64,000 nt of DNA. Source: Aurantimonas marina (lineage in GTDB: Bacteria; Pseudomonadota; Alphaproteobacteria; Rhizobiales; Rhizobiaceae). A program made the position numbers and the translations under genes. Positions 9,791-19,171 of this stretch are shown piece after piece (positions within the stretch are counted from its first letter, which is position 1; every line of letters begins with the position of its first letter). The notes under the pieces were generated by a model. It saw only the letters and a program-made list of their open reading frames with translations, was not told the origin of the DNA and did not search any database. The stretch covers positions 62,001 through 126,000 of the forward strand of contig NZ_JADDXW010000013.1 of assembly GCF_017183135.1 (NCBI RefSeq), read 5' to 3'.

Positions 9791-11608
9791 TCAACTTGCG
9801 TCGTCGCTCGCGCCGCGTCGTCTCAGTCGGCGTGCCAGCGCCAAAAGGTCGTTCAGGTTGAGGAACAGGGGGAATTGGCCGCTGCGGTCGCCCTTTGGCT
9901 CGAGCGACAGGCCGGCGTCGACGACGATGCCATCCGTACCGGTTTCGCGCACGATCAACTCGATCGGCCGGACCGTGACCCGGTCGCCATATTCGGCCCG
10001 CCCGCCGAGGCGCCCAATCATCATGTCCGAGATCGACACTTCCTTCTCGGCTTCGGTCAGATCCGCGTCATAGGCCGTGACGAGTCTGCTGGCGGGCGCG
10101 GCCGGGTCGACGGAGAACTCGCCGAAGAACTCGGCGTCGTCAGGGCTGAGACGAGCGGGGCTGGCGAACAACCGGTCGAGCAGCGGAGGATAGCGCGGCG
10201 AAATGAACAGATAGACGTAATCGTGGGCGCGCAGGCGCCCCGCATACTGATAGCCCATCGACCGGCCATCGCGGATGACGAGAGAGGGACGTGCCCAGCG
10301 GGGCACACGTTCTCCCCGGGCTACAGGACTGTCGGGCACGACGCGATAGGACAGCAGTTCGTGGTCGGCTGTACCCGGCAACTCCAATTCGACCTTTTCG
10401 ATCGGGCCGATCCGTGGCGGTACGACAAGGCCGAGCCGCCGGGCGACCATGCCGAGGGTCCAGCCCTGTACGAGCAGCGATGCCAGGACGATGATGAAGG
10501 CCGTATTGAAGAACAGCCGTGCGTCGTCGAGCCCGCCGATTAAAGGGACGATGGCCAAGAGAATGGATACCGCGCCCCGCAAGCCGACCCAGGACACGAA
10601 GGCACCCTCGCGGCGTTTGAAGTCGAACGGCAGCAGACAGAGCCAGACCGCTATAGGCCGCGCGACAAAAATGAGAAACGCGGCCAGCGCGATCGCCGGA
10701 AGGAGAATATCGCCGAACTGCGAGGGTGTCGCCAGCAGTCCGAGGATCAGGAACATCACGATCTGGGCGAGCCAGGTCAACCCGTCCTGGAAGCGCTTCA
10801 GACTGGCCGCCGTACGCAAGCCGCTGTTGCCGGCATAGAGCCCGGCGACGTAGACCGCGAGAAAGCCGGAGCCATCGAGCGCACCGGTGACGGCGAAGAT
10901 CAGCATGGCCAAGGCGAGGGTGAAGATCGGCAGCAGCCCGCGATCGATCCTGAGTCGCGTTATCAGCGTCCGGATCATCCAGCCGCCCGCAAAGCCGAAG
11001 ACGAGACCGAGCCCCATCTGCCGCCCGAAGCCGGCAAGAACCTCGATGCCCAGTCCCTCCAGTCCGCCGCCTCCGCTGGCAAGAAGCTCAACCAGCGCAA
11101 TGGTCAAAAAGATTGCCATCGGGTCGTTGGTTCCCGACTCGATCTCCAGCAGCGAACGCACCCGCTCGCGGATGTTCACGCCGCCGACGCGAAGCAGGAA
11201 GAACACCGCAGCCGCATCCGTCGATCCCACGATCGCCCCCAAAAGCAGCCCTTCGACGATCGGCAGGCCGAGAAGCCAGGAGGCGGCAAAGCCAAAGAGC
11301 ACCGCCGTGAGAAGAACCCCGAAGGTCGCGAGTGTGATCGCCGGCAGCGCCGCCTGCCGGAAGGATTGCAGCGAGGTGCCGAAGCCGGAATCGAACAGGA
11401 TGACCGCCAGCGCCAGCGTGCCGACGAAATACGCGAGGCTGGCATTGTCGAAGTCGATGCCGAGACCGTCGACGCCCGCCAACAGGCCGATCGACAGGAA
11501 TAGGAGAAGGAGGGGTGCGCCGAAGCGGAATGCGAGAAGGCTCGAAAAGGCGGCCAGCAGGATGAGCGCGGTGCCGACGAGGATAATAAGGTAGAGCGAT
11601 TCGAGCAT
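9791..11608 (-). CDS. Potassium/proton antiporter, NhaP2/CvrA type
   Basis: A 605-residue CPA1-type antiporter. About twelve hydrophobic segments (residues 1-390) include [12 protein letters not shown] and [15 protein letters not shown], the latter carrying the conserved membrane-embedded Asp region of this family. A cytoplasmic C-terminal part of about 200 residues resembles TrkA-C plus a CorC/HlyC-like domain, as in K+/H+ antiporters of the NhaP2/CvrA group that expel K+ in exchange for protons. The gene lies between gap and pgk on the same strand, an unexpected place in that metabolic cluster. About 350 bp separate its start from the end of gap, so it likely has its own promoter. Confidence 0.88.
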   Translation of the reverse strand: MLESLYLIILVGTALILLAAFSSLLAFRFGAPLLLLFLSIGLLAGVDGLGIDFDNASLAYFVGTLALAVILFDSGFGTSLQSFRQAALPAITLATFGVLLTAVLFGFAASWLLGLPIVEGLLLGAIVGSTDAAAVFFLLRVGGVNIRERVRSLLEIESGTNDPMAIFLTIALVELLASGGGGLEGLGIEVLAGFGRQMGLGLVFGFAGGWMIRTLITRLRIDRGLLPIFTLALAMLIFAVTGALDGSGFLAVYVAGLYAGNSGLRTAASLKRFQDGLTWLAQIVMFLILGLLATPSQFGDILLPAIALAAFLIFVARPIAVWLCLLPFDFKRREGAFVSWVGLRGAVSILLAIVPLIGGLDDARLFFNTAFIIVLASLLVQGWTLGMVARRLGLVVPPRIGPIEKVELELPGTADHELLSYRVVPDSPVARGERVPRWARPSLVIRDGRSMGYQYAGRLRAHDYVYLFISPRYPPLLDRLFASPARLSPDDAEFFGEFSVDPAAPASRLVTAYDADLTEAEKEVSISDMMIGRLGGRAEYGDRVTVRPIELIVRETGTDGIVVDAGLSLEPKGDRSGQFPLFLNLNDLLALARRLRRRGASDDAS

Positions 11609-11844
11609 CGGTCGGAACGGGCATTTCGGAATAGGGCAGCCCCCCGTCAGCGCTCGCCGCCGCGGGGAGACTGCATGTTATAAGACATCGTGCCCTTGGC
11701 CGGGATAGAGACCACCCGAGAAGGTTGCGCCGCCTCTCTGTCTTCTCTCCAAAAGCCCCCAGCGGCACCTACGCTCGGCGTCTCCCCCTGAAGTCCAAAT
11801 GGGTATGGCCTAAACCGACTGGCTGCGGACGGAGCCTTCGTATG

Positions 11845-11890
11845 CTGCTCGCGCCGATCATGCGAGCAGGGCTGCCAACCCTCGGCAGCC
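11845..11890. other. Two adjacent perfect hairpins in the gap-antiporter intergenic region
   Basis: CTGCTCGC (11845-11852) pairs with GCGAGCAG (11862-11869). Immediately after it, GGCTGCC (11870-11876) pairs with GGCAGCC (11884-11890). Both stems are perfect and they abut. They lie in the 351-bp non-coding stretch between the end of gap and the start of the antiporter gene. They could end gap transcription, though no U-run follows on the minus strand, or form a leader for the antiporter mRNA. I see no gene in this stretch. Confidence 0.4.
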
Positions 11891-11959
11891 GACTTTTCCG
11901 ATTCGCGGATGCGCCGGGGCTAAACCGGTCCGCTCCGACGTCGATCGCATGCAACGCAA

Positions 11960-12970
11960 TTACCCCGCCTTGGCAAGGGCGACGGCGGTGTCCGACATGC
12001 GGTTGGAGAAGCCCCACTCGTTGTCGTACCAGGACAGGATGCGCACGAAGGTGCCGTCCAGGACCTTGGTCTGGTCCATGTGGAAGACCGAGGAGTGGCT
12101 GTCGTGGTTGAAGTCGATGGAAACCAGCGGTTCGTCGGTATAGCCGAGAATGCCCTTCAGCTTGCCGTCGGCGGCCGCCTTGATCGCCGCGTTGATTTCC
12201 TCGACCGAGGTCTCGCGCTTGGCGATGAAGTTGAGATCGACGACGGAAACATTCGGGGTCGGCACGCGGATGGCGACTCCGTCCAGCTTGCCGTTCAGCT
12301 CCGGCAGCACCAGGCCGACGGCCTTGGCGGCGCCCGTCGAGGTCGGGATCATCGACATGGCTGCGGCGCGGCCGCGGTAGAGATCCTTGTGCATCGTGTC
12401 GAGCGTCGGCTGGTCGCCGGTATAGGAGTGGATCGTCGTCATGAAGCCCTTTTCGATGCCGACGAGCTCATTCAGGACGTAGGCGACGGGTGACAGGCAG
12501 TTGGTCGTGCACGATGCGTTGGAGACGACGAGGTCGTCCTTGGTCAGCGTGTCGTGGTTGACGCCGTAAACGATGGTCTTGTCGGCGCCGGTCGCGGGAG
12601 CGGAGACGAGCACCCGCTTGGCGCCGGCTTCCAGATGCAGGGACGCCTTGTCCTTGGCGGTGAAGATGCCGGTGCATTCCATGGCGACGTCGACGTCGAG
12701 TTCGCCCCAGGGCAGGTCCTTGGGGTCGCGGATCGCGGTGACCTTGATCGATTTGCCGCCATCGATGCTGATGGTGTCGCCGGCGACGGTCACCTTGGCC
12801 GGGAAACGGCCATGGACGGAATCATAGCGCAGGAGATGGGCGTTGGTCTCGACCGGACCCAGGTCGTTGATGCCGACCACCTCGATGTCGGTCCGTCCGG
12901 ATTCGACGATCGCCCGCAACACATTGCGGCCGATGCGGCCGAAGCCATTGATTGCAACGCGAACTGTCAT
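11960..12970 (-). CDS. gap: Type I glyceraldehyde-3-phosphate dehydrogenase
   Basis: This 336-residue enzyme oxidises glyceraldehyde 3-phosphate to 1,3-bisphosphoglycerate with NAD(P)+. The Rossmann start [16 protein letters not shown], the active-site Cys in [12 protein letters not shown] and the C-terminal [13 protein letters not shown] are all intact. ATG 12970 is chosen because GGAGACGG lies just upstream; the frame remains open for 12 more codons without a ribosome binding site. It follows the transketolase gene on the same strand after about 180 bp, the usual Rhizobiales order. The preferred cofactor cannot be settled by eye. Confidence 0.97.
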   Translation of the reverse strand: MTVRVAINGFGRIGRNVLRAIVESGRTDIEVVGINDLGPVETNAHLLRYDSVHGRFPAKVTVAGDTISIDGGKSIKVTAIRDPKDLPWGELDVDVAMECTGIFTAKDKASLHLEAGAKRVLVSAPATGADKTIVYGVNHDTLTKDDLVVSNASCTTNCLSPVAYVLNELVGIEKGFMTTIHSYTGDQPTLDTMHKDLYRGRAAAMSMIPTSTGAAKAVGLVLPELNGKLDGVAIRVPTPNVSVVDLNFIAKRETSVEEINAAIKAAADGKLKGILGYTDEPLVSIDFNHDSHSSVFHMDQTKVLDGTFVRILSWYDNEWGFSNRMSDTAVALAKAG

Positions 12971-13152
12971 TGATCCGTCTCCTTCGATGGCGCGCCCTGC
13001 CGGCAAATGTCGCGGGGGTATCGCGGTCGCCTTGGGCTGTACAGAAGCAGGCGGTCCGGATCAATATTCGGCTTGCTCAGCTTTTTTAACGCACACGCTG
13101 AATTTCGGCGTCGCGGGGGCCTCCGAACGGGACCGCGACGTCGCTCACAGGA

Positions 13153-15183
13153 TCAGTCCGTGTCGGTATGGGTCGTTTCGGCGCTGCTGCCTTGCTGCAA
13201 TTCGCGCCGCGCCGCGACCGCGGCAACGACGGCTTCCGCGGTGATGCCGAAATGCTCGTAGAGATCGGCGGCGCGGCCGCTGGCGCCGAAGCCGGTCATG
13301 CCGATAAAGATTCCGTCGCGGCCGATGAAGCGGTCCCAAGCTTGGCGGATTCCGGCCTCGATCGCGATATTGACGGTATCGTGGTCGAGGATCGCGGCTC
13401 GGTATTCCCGGCTTTGCTGCTCGAACAGCTCGAAGCATGGCACCGAAACGACCCGGGTATGCACGCCGTCCCGCTCAAGGCGCGTGCGCGCCTCCAGGGC
13501 GATCTGAACCTCAGACCCGGTGGCATAGATCGTTACCTCCGCCTCGCCCGAGGCCGGGCTGATCTCATAGGCGCCGCGGGCGCTGCGGTTCTCGTCGTGC
13601 TTGTCGAGCCGCAAAGCCGGAAGGTCCTGGCGGCTGAGGGCCAGCACCGACGGCGCGTGCCGCGATTCAAGAGCCAGCTGCCAGCATTCCACCGTCTCGA
13701 CGGCATCGGCCGGACGGAACACCTGCATCACCGGCATCGCCCGCAGCGAGGCAAGATGCTCGACCGGCTGGTGCGTCGGCCCATCCTCGCCGAGGCCGAT
13801 CGAATCATGCGTCATCACATAGATCACCCGCTGGCCCATCAGGGCCGACAGGCGCATCGCGCCGCGGCAATAGTCGGAGAACACCAGAAACGTACCCGAA
13901 TAGGGGATGACGCCGCCATGCAGCGCCAGGCCATTCATTACCGCGGCCATGGCGTGTTCGCGGATACCGTAATGGACGAAGCGGCCGGAATAGTCGCCGG
14001 GGACGATGTCCGGAGTCTGGCTGGTGCGGGTGTTGTTGGAGCCGGTCAGATCGGCCGAGCCGCCGATTGTCTCCATCACCACGCCGTTGATGATCTCGAG
14101 CGCCATTTCCGAAGCCTTGCGGGTGGCGACGGTGGGTCGCTCCTCGTTCAGCGTGCGCTTGTAGCGCTGAATGGCCTGGACGAAACCGCTCGGCAGATCG
14201 CCGCGCATCCGCCGCTCGAAATCGCCCCGAATCTCGGCGTCGATCTCGGCGAAGCGTTTTTGCCATTCCTTGCGGCGCGTGCTGGAGCGCAGCCCGGAGA
14301 TCCGCCACTGGTCGCGGATCTCGGCGGGAACCTCGAATGGCTCATGGTCCCAGCCGAGCGCCTTGCGGGTTGCTGCGAGTTCCTTCGACCCGAGAGCCGA
14401 TCCATGCACCTTGGCGGTTCCCGCCTTGGTCGGTGCGCCATAGCCGATCGTGGTCTTGCAAGCGACCAGGGTCGGCCGGTCGCTTGCCTTGGCCGCTTCG
14501 ATCGCTGCGGCGATCGCATCGGGGTCGTGGCCGTTGCATCTGAGCGTGTTCCAGCCGCTCGCCGCGAAGCGCGCCGCCTGATCGGTCGAGTCTGTTAGCG
14601 ATACCTCGCCGTCGATGGTGATGCCATTGTCATCCCACAAGACGATGAGCTTGTTCAGTTCGAGATGGCCGGCGAGCGCGAGCGCTTCCTGGCTGATGCC
14701 CTCCATCAGGCAGCCATCGCCAACGAGCACATAGGTGTAGTGGTCGACGATCCCGTTGCCGTAGCGCGCGTTCATGATGCGCTCGGCGAGCGCCATGCCG
14801 ACGGCGTTGCCGAGACCCTGGCCGAGCGGTCCGGTTGTGGTCTCGATTCCGGCCGCATGGCCGAATTCGGGGTGTCCTGCGGTCCTGGCGCCGAGCTGGC
14901 GGAAGTTCTTGATCTCATCAATGTCGATGTCGTCGTATCCGAGCAGATACAGGAGGCTGTAGAGCAGCATCGAGCCATGCCCGGCCGACAGCACGAAACG
15001 GTCGCGGTCGGCCCAGTCGGGATCGCGCGGGTCGAAGGTCAGGAAGCGGGTGAACAGTACAGTGGCAATGTCGGCGGCGCCCATGGGAAGGCCCGGATGA
15101 CCAGACCCGGCGGCCTCGACGGCGTCGGCCGACAGGAACCGGATGGCGTTGGCCATCTGGCGATGCAGGTCGGGTGTTGTCAT
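13153..15183 (-). CDS. tkt: Transketolase
   Basis: This 676-residue thiamine-diphosphate enzyme transfers two-carbon ketol units in the pentose phosphate pathway. Recognisable parts are the N-terminal [18 protein letters not shown], the ThDP/Mg motif beginning [13 protein letters not shown], the pyrimidine-domain [18 protein letters not shown] and [19 protein letters not shown], and a C-terminal transketolase domain ([17 protein letters not shown]). ATG 15183 follows GGAGCG; an in-frame start 11 codons earlier lacks a ribosome binding site. It is the first gene of the minus-strand carbon-metabolism group and is divergent from the DUF4164-zapA genes. Confidence 0.97.
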   Translation of the reverse strand: MTTPDLHRQMANAIRFLSADAVEAAGSGHPGLPMGAADIATVLFTRFLTFDPRDPDWADRDRFVLSAGHGSMLLYSLLYLLGYDDIDIDEIKNFRQLGARTAGHPEFGHAAGIETTTGPLGQGLGNAVGMALAERIMNARYGNGIVDHYTYVLVGDGCLMEGISQEALALAGHLELNKLIVLWDDNGITIDGEVSLTDSTDQAARFAASGWNTLRCNGHDPDAIAAAIEAAKASDRPTLVACKTTIGYGAPTKAGTAKVHGSALGSKELAATRKALGWDHEPFEVPAEIRDQWRISGLRSSTRRKEWQKRFAEIDAEIRGDFERRMRGDLPSGFVQAIQRYKRTLNEERPTVATRKASEMALEIINGVVMETIGGSADLTGSNNTRTSQTPDIVPGDYSGRFVHYGIREHAMAAVMNGLALHGGVIPYSGTFLVFSDYCRGAMRLSALMGQRVIYVMTHDSIGLGEDGPTHQPVEHLASLRAMPVMQVFRPADAVETVECWQLALESRHAPSVLALSRQDLPALRLDKHDENRSARGAYEISPASGEAEVTIYATGSEVQIALEARTRLERDGVHTRVVSVPCFELFEQQSREYRAAILDHDTVNIAIEAGIRQAWDRFIGRDGIFIGMTGFGASGRAADLYEHFGITAEAVVAAVAARRELQQGSSAETTHTDTD

Positions 15184-15420
15184 CAAGGACGCTCCGATTG
15201 ACGGCCTGACGGCCATGACGCGCGGCAGTCATCACATGGCTATGCTACTGTCAACAAACGAAGACCGCATCCTGGCGCGACGGAACGGGGGGATCGCGCC
15301 ACCACACCGCTTTTCATGATCAGCCCGAAACGCTAGACCATTAAAGGCCATGCGCGCATTCGCGGAAGGTATATGTCAAACTGGGCTTTGCCCGCAGGTT
15401 GGTGTCAGGGGGACGACGCG

Positions 15421-15699
15421 ATGTCGTCGAAAGATCCGTTCGAGGCGGCGCGCTTGCGTCTTCGGACCGCGATGGAGCGGCTGGAACATGCCGTCGAGAA
15501 GCGGGAGGAGCGGGAATCTTCCCTGCGGGGCGGCGAAGCCGAGATTCAGCGCATGACGGCCGATCGCGGCCGACTGGCACGCGAACTGGATGCGGCGTTG
15601 GCGAGGGGCGAACGGCTTGATCGCGCCAACCGTGAGGTCTCGCAGCGACTCGTCGACGCCATGGAGCGGGTCCGTGGCGTGCTCGAACGCCACAAGTAA
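15421..15699 (+). CDS. DUF4164-family small coiled-coil protein
   Basis: A 92-residue, highly charged protein predicted to be one long helix: heptad-like runs of Arg, Glu, Ala and Leu extend from about residue 8 to the end. It resembles the DUF4164 proteins encoded directly before zapA in Rhizobiales, so a role in cell division or as a ZapA partner is plausible, but this rests on position only. ATG 15421 begins the conserved part; the frame is open from 15373, but the extra codons have no helical pattern. The gap to zapA is 20 bp, so the two are probably co-transcribed. Confidence 0.75.
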   Translation: MSSKDPFEAARLRLRTAMERLEHAVEKREERESSLRGGEAEIQRMTADRGRLARELDAALARGERLDRANREVSQRLVDAMERVRGVLERHK

Positions 15700-15719
15700 G
15701 CACAGCGGAGAGAGGTCGA

Positions 15720-16079
15720 ATGCCCCAGATCGTCGTCACTATCGACGAAAAGACCTATCGCATGGCCTGCGGCGAGGGGGAGGAGGCTCACCTGACCGTT
15801 CTCGCGGCGGAGGTCGATGGCCGGATCGCCGAGCTCAGGAAAAGTTTCGGACAGATAGGCGATCTCCGTCTGATGGTCATGGCGGCCATCATGGGTTCGG
15901 ACGAATTGTTCGAGGCCCGGCAACGGATCCGCGAGCTCGAGAACATAATTGCCGAACATTCCGTCCGTTCTGAGGAGTTCGACGGCGCGCGCCATGCGGA
16001 GCGCACCCATTTCGTCGATAGCCTTAACGAGACGGCGGAAGCACTGGAGCGGCTCGGCGCACGGCTTGAGGACCGGTAG
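15720..16079 (+). CDS. zapA: Cell division protein ZapA
   Basis: A 119-residue protein with the ZapA fold: an N-terminal beta-hairpin (VVTIDEKTYRMACGEGEE) followed by HLTVLAAEVDGRIAEL and a long C-terminal coiled coil. ZapA binds FtsZ filaments and promotes their bundling at the Z-ring in the cytoplasm. A ribosome binding site (GGAGAGAGG) precedes ATG 15720. The gene follows DUF4164 closely. In many relatives 6S RNA and the 5-formyltetrahydrofolate cyclo-ligase gene follow zapA; here an esterase gene begins only 92 bp later, so that arrangement is not kept. Confidence 0.92.
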   Translation: MPQIVVTIDEKTYRMACGEGEEAHLTVLAAEVDGRIAELRKSFGQIGDLRLMVMAAIMGSDELFEARQRIRELENIIAEHSVRSEEFDGARHAERTHFVDSLNETAEALERLGARLEDR

Positions 16080-16171
16080 GTCAATCGATACGGACCGGCG
16101 ACACCTTGCCGCAGGCATCGCTGCGGGGGCTGAGCGTTGTTGCGGCGCGAAGCGGCCCTAGTTTCGCTCCC

Positions 16172-17092
16172 ATGAGCACCGTCCATTCGCCCGCCTCCAT
16201 CGCTTCCATCCGTCGGAAAAGCCGCTTCCGGCATGCCGTTGTCGCCTCGCTGTTGGTACCGCTCGCCGCGTTTGTCCTTTCCGGCTGCGCAGCCGTGCTT
16301 AATGCTGCGACCAGCGGCGACGGCTACAGTGTTGTTGACGACATCCGCTACATGCCAGGCGAGCGCGGCACCTACGATCTCTATATCCCGGCGACGGTAT
16401 CGCCAAAAACGCCGGTTGTCGTCTTCCTCTATGGCGGTGGCTGGGATTCGGGATCCAAGGATATGTACCTGTTTGTCGGTCAGTCGCTGGCAAGCGAGGG
16501 GGTCATCGTCGCCATTCCCGACTATCGCCATTATCCGCAGGTGCGATTCCCCGGCTTCATCGAGGACGCCGCCAAGGCGACGGCGCGAATCGCCAGGACC
16601 GTGCGCGGCGGCGCCTACGCCATGCCGGGCGGTCCGCACCCGCTGTTCCTGATGGGTCATTCGGCCGGCGCCGAGATCGCTGGCCTGCTGGCGACGGACG
16701 AGACCTGGCTGGCGCAGGAAAGGCTATCCTCGCAAAGCCTCGCGGGCTTTATCGGCCTTGCCGGTCCGTATGATTTTCTGCCGCTGACGGAGGAGCGCTA
16801 CAAGGCGATCTTTCCGGAAGAGCAGCGCGCCGCGAGCCAGCCGATCAACTTCATCGACGGCGGGGAATCGCCGATGCTTTTGATCGCGGGCGAAGACGAT
16901 ACGACTGTCAGTCCGAAGAACACCCGCTCGCTGGCCGCGAAAATGCGCGCGTCGGGCGGTTCGGTGACCGAAACGATCTATCCGGACGTCGATCATTTAG
17001 GGGCGATCACCGCCTTCGCGACCGCCATCCCGCTCAATGACACCGCAATCCGCGACCAGACGCTGGACTTCATCCGGAAGAACGCGCGGTGA
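16172..17092 (+). CDS. Alpha/beta-hydrolase esterase, predicted lipoprotein
   Basis: A 306-residue hydrolase with a lipoprotein signal: basic residues 14-21, a hydrophobic stretch and the lipobox L-S-G-C at Cys39. The catalytic domain has an oxyanion-hole motif FLYGGGWDSGS, the nucleophile elbow MGHSAGAEIAG, an Asp in AGEDDTTV and a His in YPDVDHLGAI, as in BD-FAE/kynurenine-formamidase-like esterases. It should act at a membrane face in the periplasm; the substrate is unknown. ATG 16172 places the lipobox at a normal distance. Its stop overlaps the GTG start of the following GNAT gene by 4 bp, implying translational coupling. Confidence 0.85.
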   Translation: MSTVHSPASIASIRRKSRFRHAVVASLLVPLAAFVLSGCAAVLNAATSGDGYSVVDDIRYMPGERGTYDLYIPATVSPKTPVVVFLYGGGWDSGSKDMYLFVGQSLASEGVIVAIPDYRHYPQVRFPGFIEDAAKATARIARTVRGGAYAMPGGPHPLFLMGHSAGAEIAGLLATDETWLAQERLSSQSLAGFIGLAGPYDFLPLTEERYKAIFPEEQRAASQPINFIDGGESPMLLIAGEDDTTVSPKNTRSLAAKMRASGGSVTETIYPDVDHLGAITAFATAIPLNDTAIRDQTLDFIRKNAR

Positions 17093-17784
17093 ACGCGCTG
17101 GCGAACTACGGCCCCCGGCAACTTCCGGGGACGCAACCGCTCGAGGGACATGGCGTCAGGGTGGAGCCGATCGTCGACGCCCGTCATTTCGACGCGCTGT
17201 TCGCGGCCTTTTCCAAAGACCGCAAGAGCGAGATCTTCGATCATCTGCCCTACGGGCCATTTGCCGACCAAGCGGCGTTCCACCGTTGGGCCGAAGCGAC
17301 CTATCTCGCCGACAACATCCGGTTTCACGCGATCCTGCCGTCGGCCGCAGGCCGGGCGGAAGGGGTCGCTGCGCTGATGCGAACGGATACGGCGAACGGC
17401 GTAACCGAGATCGGTCACATCTGTCTCTCACCGTCGCTGCAGCGCAGCCGCGCAGCGAGCGAAGCGTTCTATCTGATCATGAAACGGGTATTCGACGAAC
17501 TGGGCTACCGTCGCCTCGAATGGAAGTGCGACGATCGCAACCAGCCATCGAAACGGGCCGCCGAGCGTTTGGGTTTCGTACATGAAGGGCTGTTTCGCCA
17601 GCACATGATCGTCAAGGGCCGCAATCGCGATACCGCCTGGTATGCGATCATCGACCAGGACTGGCCGAGGGTCAGATCGGGTTTCGAGGCCTGGCTGGCG
17701 CCGGACAATTTCGACGCTGCGGGTCGCCAGCGGCGCGGACTGACCGAGATGCGCGAGAGCCTCGCAAAAGCCGACTTGACTTAG
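17089..17784 (+). CDS. GNAT-family N-acetyltransferase (RimJ/RimL type)
   Basis: A 231-residue acetyltransferase. The acceptor region GVTEIGHICLSPSLQRSRAA is followed by the acetyl-CoA fold, and ELGYRRLEWKCDDRNQPSKR then AERLGFVHEG is typical of RimJ/RimL-like enzymes acting on protein N-termini, amino acids or small amines. It begins at GTG 17089, whose TG overlaps the TGA of the esterase gene, so it needs ribosomes from the upstream gene. Its final codons contain the -35 element of the MerR-type promoter at 17776-17806. The substrate is not identifiable. Confidence 0.86.
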   Translation: MNALANYGPRQLPGTQPLEGHGVRVEPIVDARHFDALFAAFSKDRKSEIFDHLPYGPFADQAAFHRWAEATYLADNIRFHAILPSAAGRAEGVAALMRTDTANGVTEIGHICLSPSLQRSRAASEAFYLIMKRVFDELGYRRLEWKCDDRNQPSKRAAERLGFVHEGLFRQHMIVKGRNRDTAWYAIIDQDWPRVRSGFEAWLAPDNFDAAGRQRRGLTEMRESLAKADLT

Positions 17785-17806
17785 AGCGCGCTCGAAGCGG
17801 TAGCCT
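17776..17806 (+). promoter_or_regulatory. MerR-type promoter/operator with 19-bp spacer
   Basis: TTGACT (-35, 17776-17781) and TAGCCT (-10, 17801-17806) are separated by 19 bp instead of the usual 17. The spacer holds the palindrome GAGCGCGCTC (17784-17793). A long spacer with a centred dyad is the signature of promoters activated by MerR-family regulators through DNA untwisting. It lies 31 bp before the MerR gene and overlaps the last codons of the GNAT gene. Confidence 0.68.
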
Positions 17807-17836
17807 TGCAAACATCGTGACGAGACACGGATAGGC

Positions 17837-18238
17837 ATGAAGATCGGTGAACTGGCAAAGCGCTCTGGCCTGACGGCTCATACGATCCGCTACTACGAGT
17901 GGATCGGATTGCTCCCCTATGCTGACCGGGATTCTTCGAGGCAGCGAGACTACGACGCGTCGATCTTGACGTGGCTCGAGTTCCTCGCGCGCCTGAAGGC
18001 AACTGGAATGCCGATCAGAGAGATGCTGCGATACGCCGCACTTCGGGAACAGGGCGCAATAACCGAGGCCGAACGCAGCGAATTGCTCGAACGGCATCGC
18101 ATAAACGTTCGCGGGCAGATCGCCGAACTGCGGAACAGTCTTCTCGTCCTCGATGCCAAGATCACCGGCTATGCCGGATCCAAGCAGAGGAAGAAAAATC
18201 GTGATTCAGAATCAAACCACCCACGAAAGCAGGCTTGA
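17837..18238 (+). CDS. MerR-family transcriptional regulator
   Basis: A 133-residue regulator with the winged-helix start KIGELAKRSGLTAHTIRYYE and the second wing DYDASILTWLEFLARLKATG, then a dimerisation helix. The C-terminal part has no Cys cluster, so it is not a metal- or redox-sensing MerR of the classical kind. It resembles the NmlR/AdhR-like group that responds to electrophiles or small organics. It has its own long-spacer promoter at 17776-17806, which suggests autoregulation and co-activation of the downstream carboxymuconolactone-decarboxylase-like gene, with which it overlaps by 38 bp. Confidence 0.88.
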   Translation: MKIGELAKRSGLTAHTIRYYEWIGLLPYADRDSSRQRDYDASILTWLEFLARLKATGMPIREMLRYAALREQGAITEAERSELLERHRINVRGQIAELRNSLLVLDAKITGYAGSKQRKKNRDSESNHPRKQA

Positions 18239-18614
18239 ACGAGGCCGGCGCGCGCTCGCCGAGATCGATGGGGAGGCCGGCGAGAAAGTGGTGTCGTCGT
18301 TAGCCGATATCGCGCCCGATTTTGCTCGTTATCTGATCGAATTTCCGTTTGGCGACATCTATTCCAGGCCCGGTCTCGACATTCGCAGTCGCGAGATCGC
18401 GACCATTGCCGCCCTAACTGCGATGGGGACGGCCGCGCGGCAATTGAAGGTTCACATAGAAGCCGGATTGAATGTCGGTCTGTCCCGAGACGAAATCACT
18501 GAAATCATCATGCAGATGGCGGTCTATGCCGGTTTTCCGGCGGCACTCAACGGATTGTTCGCTGCCAAGGACGTTTTCTCCGTCCGAGACGATGCGGATA
18601 AAGAGCGGGCGTGA
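18201..18614 (+). CDS. Carboxymuconolactone-decarboxylase-family protein
   Basis: A 137-residue CMD-fold protein: RSREIATIAALTAMGTAARQ, HIEAGLNVGLSRDEITEIIMQ and AVYAGFPAALNGL match the family's core. Members include 4-carboxymuconolactone decarboxylase and AhpD-like proteins. The C-x-x-C of peroxidase members is absent here, so a decarboxylase-like or unknown role is more likely. GTG 18201 is chosen as the start because AGAGGAAG lies just upstream; it lies inside the end of the MerR gene. Similar CMD proteins are frequent targets of neighbouring MerR regulators. Confidence 0.83.
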   Translation: MIQNQTTHESRLERGRRALAEIDGEAGEKVVSSLADIAPDFARYLIEFPFGDIYSRPGLDIRSREIATIAALTAMGTAARQLKVHIEAGLNVGLSRDEITEIIMQMAVYAGFPAALNGLFAAKDVFSVRDDADKERA

Positions 18615-18636
18615 GGGGCCATCGGTCGTCGGCAAC

Positions 18637-19080
18637 TTATCCTCTGGCGGGGACGATGGTCACCAGGGCGTCGGACGGGTAGATCGACTCGAACAAGACG
18701 CCGTCGCCTGGCATGAAACGCATCAGGGTCCGGCCTTCGCTGTCGGCCATCTCGAGCGTTCCGTCGCGCGACGAGCGCCATTGCGAGACGCTTTGCAGGG
18801 TGGGCGAGCCGGCGCAATCCGGGCCGACCGGAGCGTCGGCAAAGCCGACCTTGAGGTTCGGCCGCGCCGCTATCTTGCAGGTCGCGCCGCTACGCAGGTC
18901 GATCAGACGCACGGCGTTCAGTCGAGGGGTGTCGGACACGGCGCTCGACACCGGCGCAGTAGCGGCCAGCATCGTCACGCCAGCGACCGGCTCCGTCGCC
19001 GTAACCGGTGCGCCCTGCAGGCCGGCGACGAAAACGGAAGCGGCAATTCCGGCCCCAAAGGCCGTCGCGGCAAAGTTCAT
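18637..19080 (-). CDS. AprI/Inh-family metalloprotease inhibitor, secreted
   Basis: A 147-residue protein with a signal peptide (MNFAATAFGAGIAASVFVAG and onward) and a C-terminal domain resembling AprI/Inh, the periplasmic beta-barrel inhibitors of serralysin-type zinc proteases. Conserved-looking features are the two Cys residues (ATCKI and GPDCAG), SQWRSSRDGTLEMADSEG and RTLMRFMPG. The usual role is to protect the host periplasm from its own secreted protease, but no protease gene is nearby. ATG 19080 is preceded by GAGGGAAC; a longer in-frame start would destroy the signal peptide. It is convergent with the CMD gene. Confidence 0.7.
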   Translation of the reverse strand: MNFAATAFGAGIAASVFVAGLQGAPVTATEPVAGVTMLAATAPVSSAVSDTPRLNAVRLIDLRSGATCKIAARPNLKVGFADAPVGPDCAGSPTLQSVSQWRSSRDGTLEMADSEGRTLMRFMPGDGVLFESIYPSDALVTIVPARG

Positions 19081-19171
19081 ATCGGTTCCCTCACGAGATT
19101 GTCGAGGGACCAATATGCTCCCTATAACCTTAAGCGAAGGTTGACGCGGGGCGAGAGCGTTAGCGAAGCGT

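Noticed and set aside
13168-14598. A 476-codon plus-strand frame antisense to transketolase
   Set aside because: Transketolase is complete and diagnostic on the other strand. The antisense product has no recognisable domain.
16080-16171. Possible 6S RNA after zapA
   Set aside because: Alphaproteobacteria often carry 6S RNA here, but the 92-bp gap is too short for it, and only a small CCGCAG/CTGCGG hairpin is visible.
16724-17092. Overlapping frames antisense to the esterase and GNAT genes
   Set aside because: The sense genes have intact catalytic and acetyl-CoA motifs and overlap by a GTGA start-stop; the antisense frames have none.
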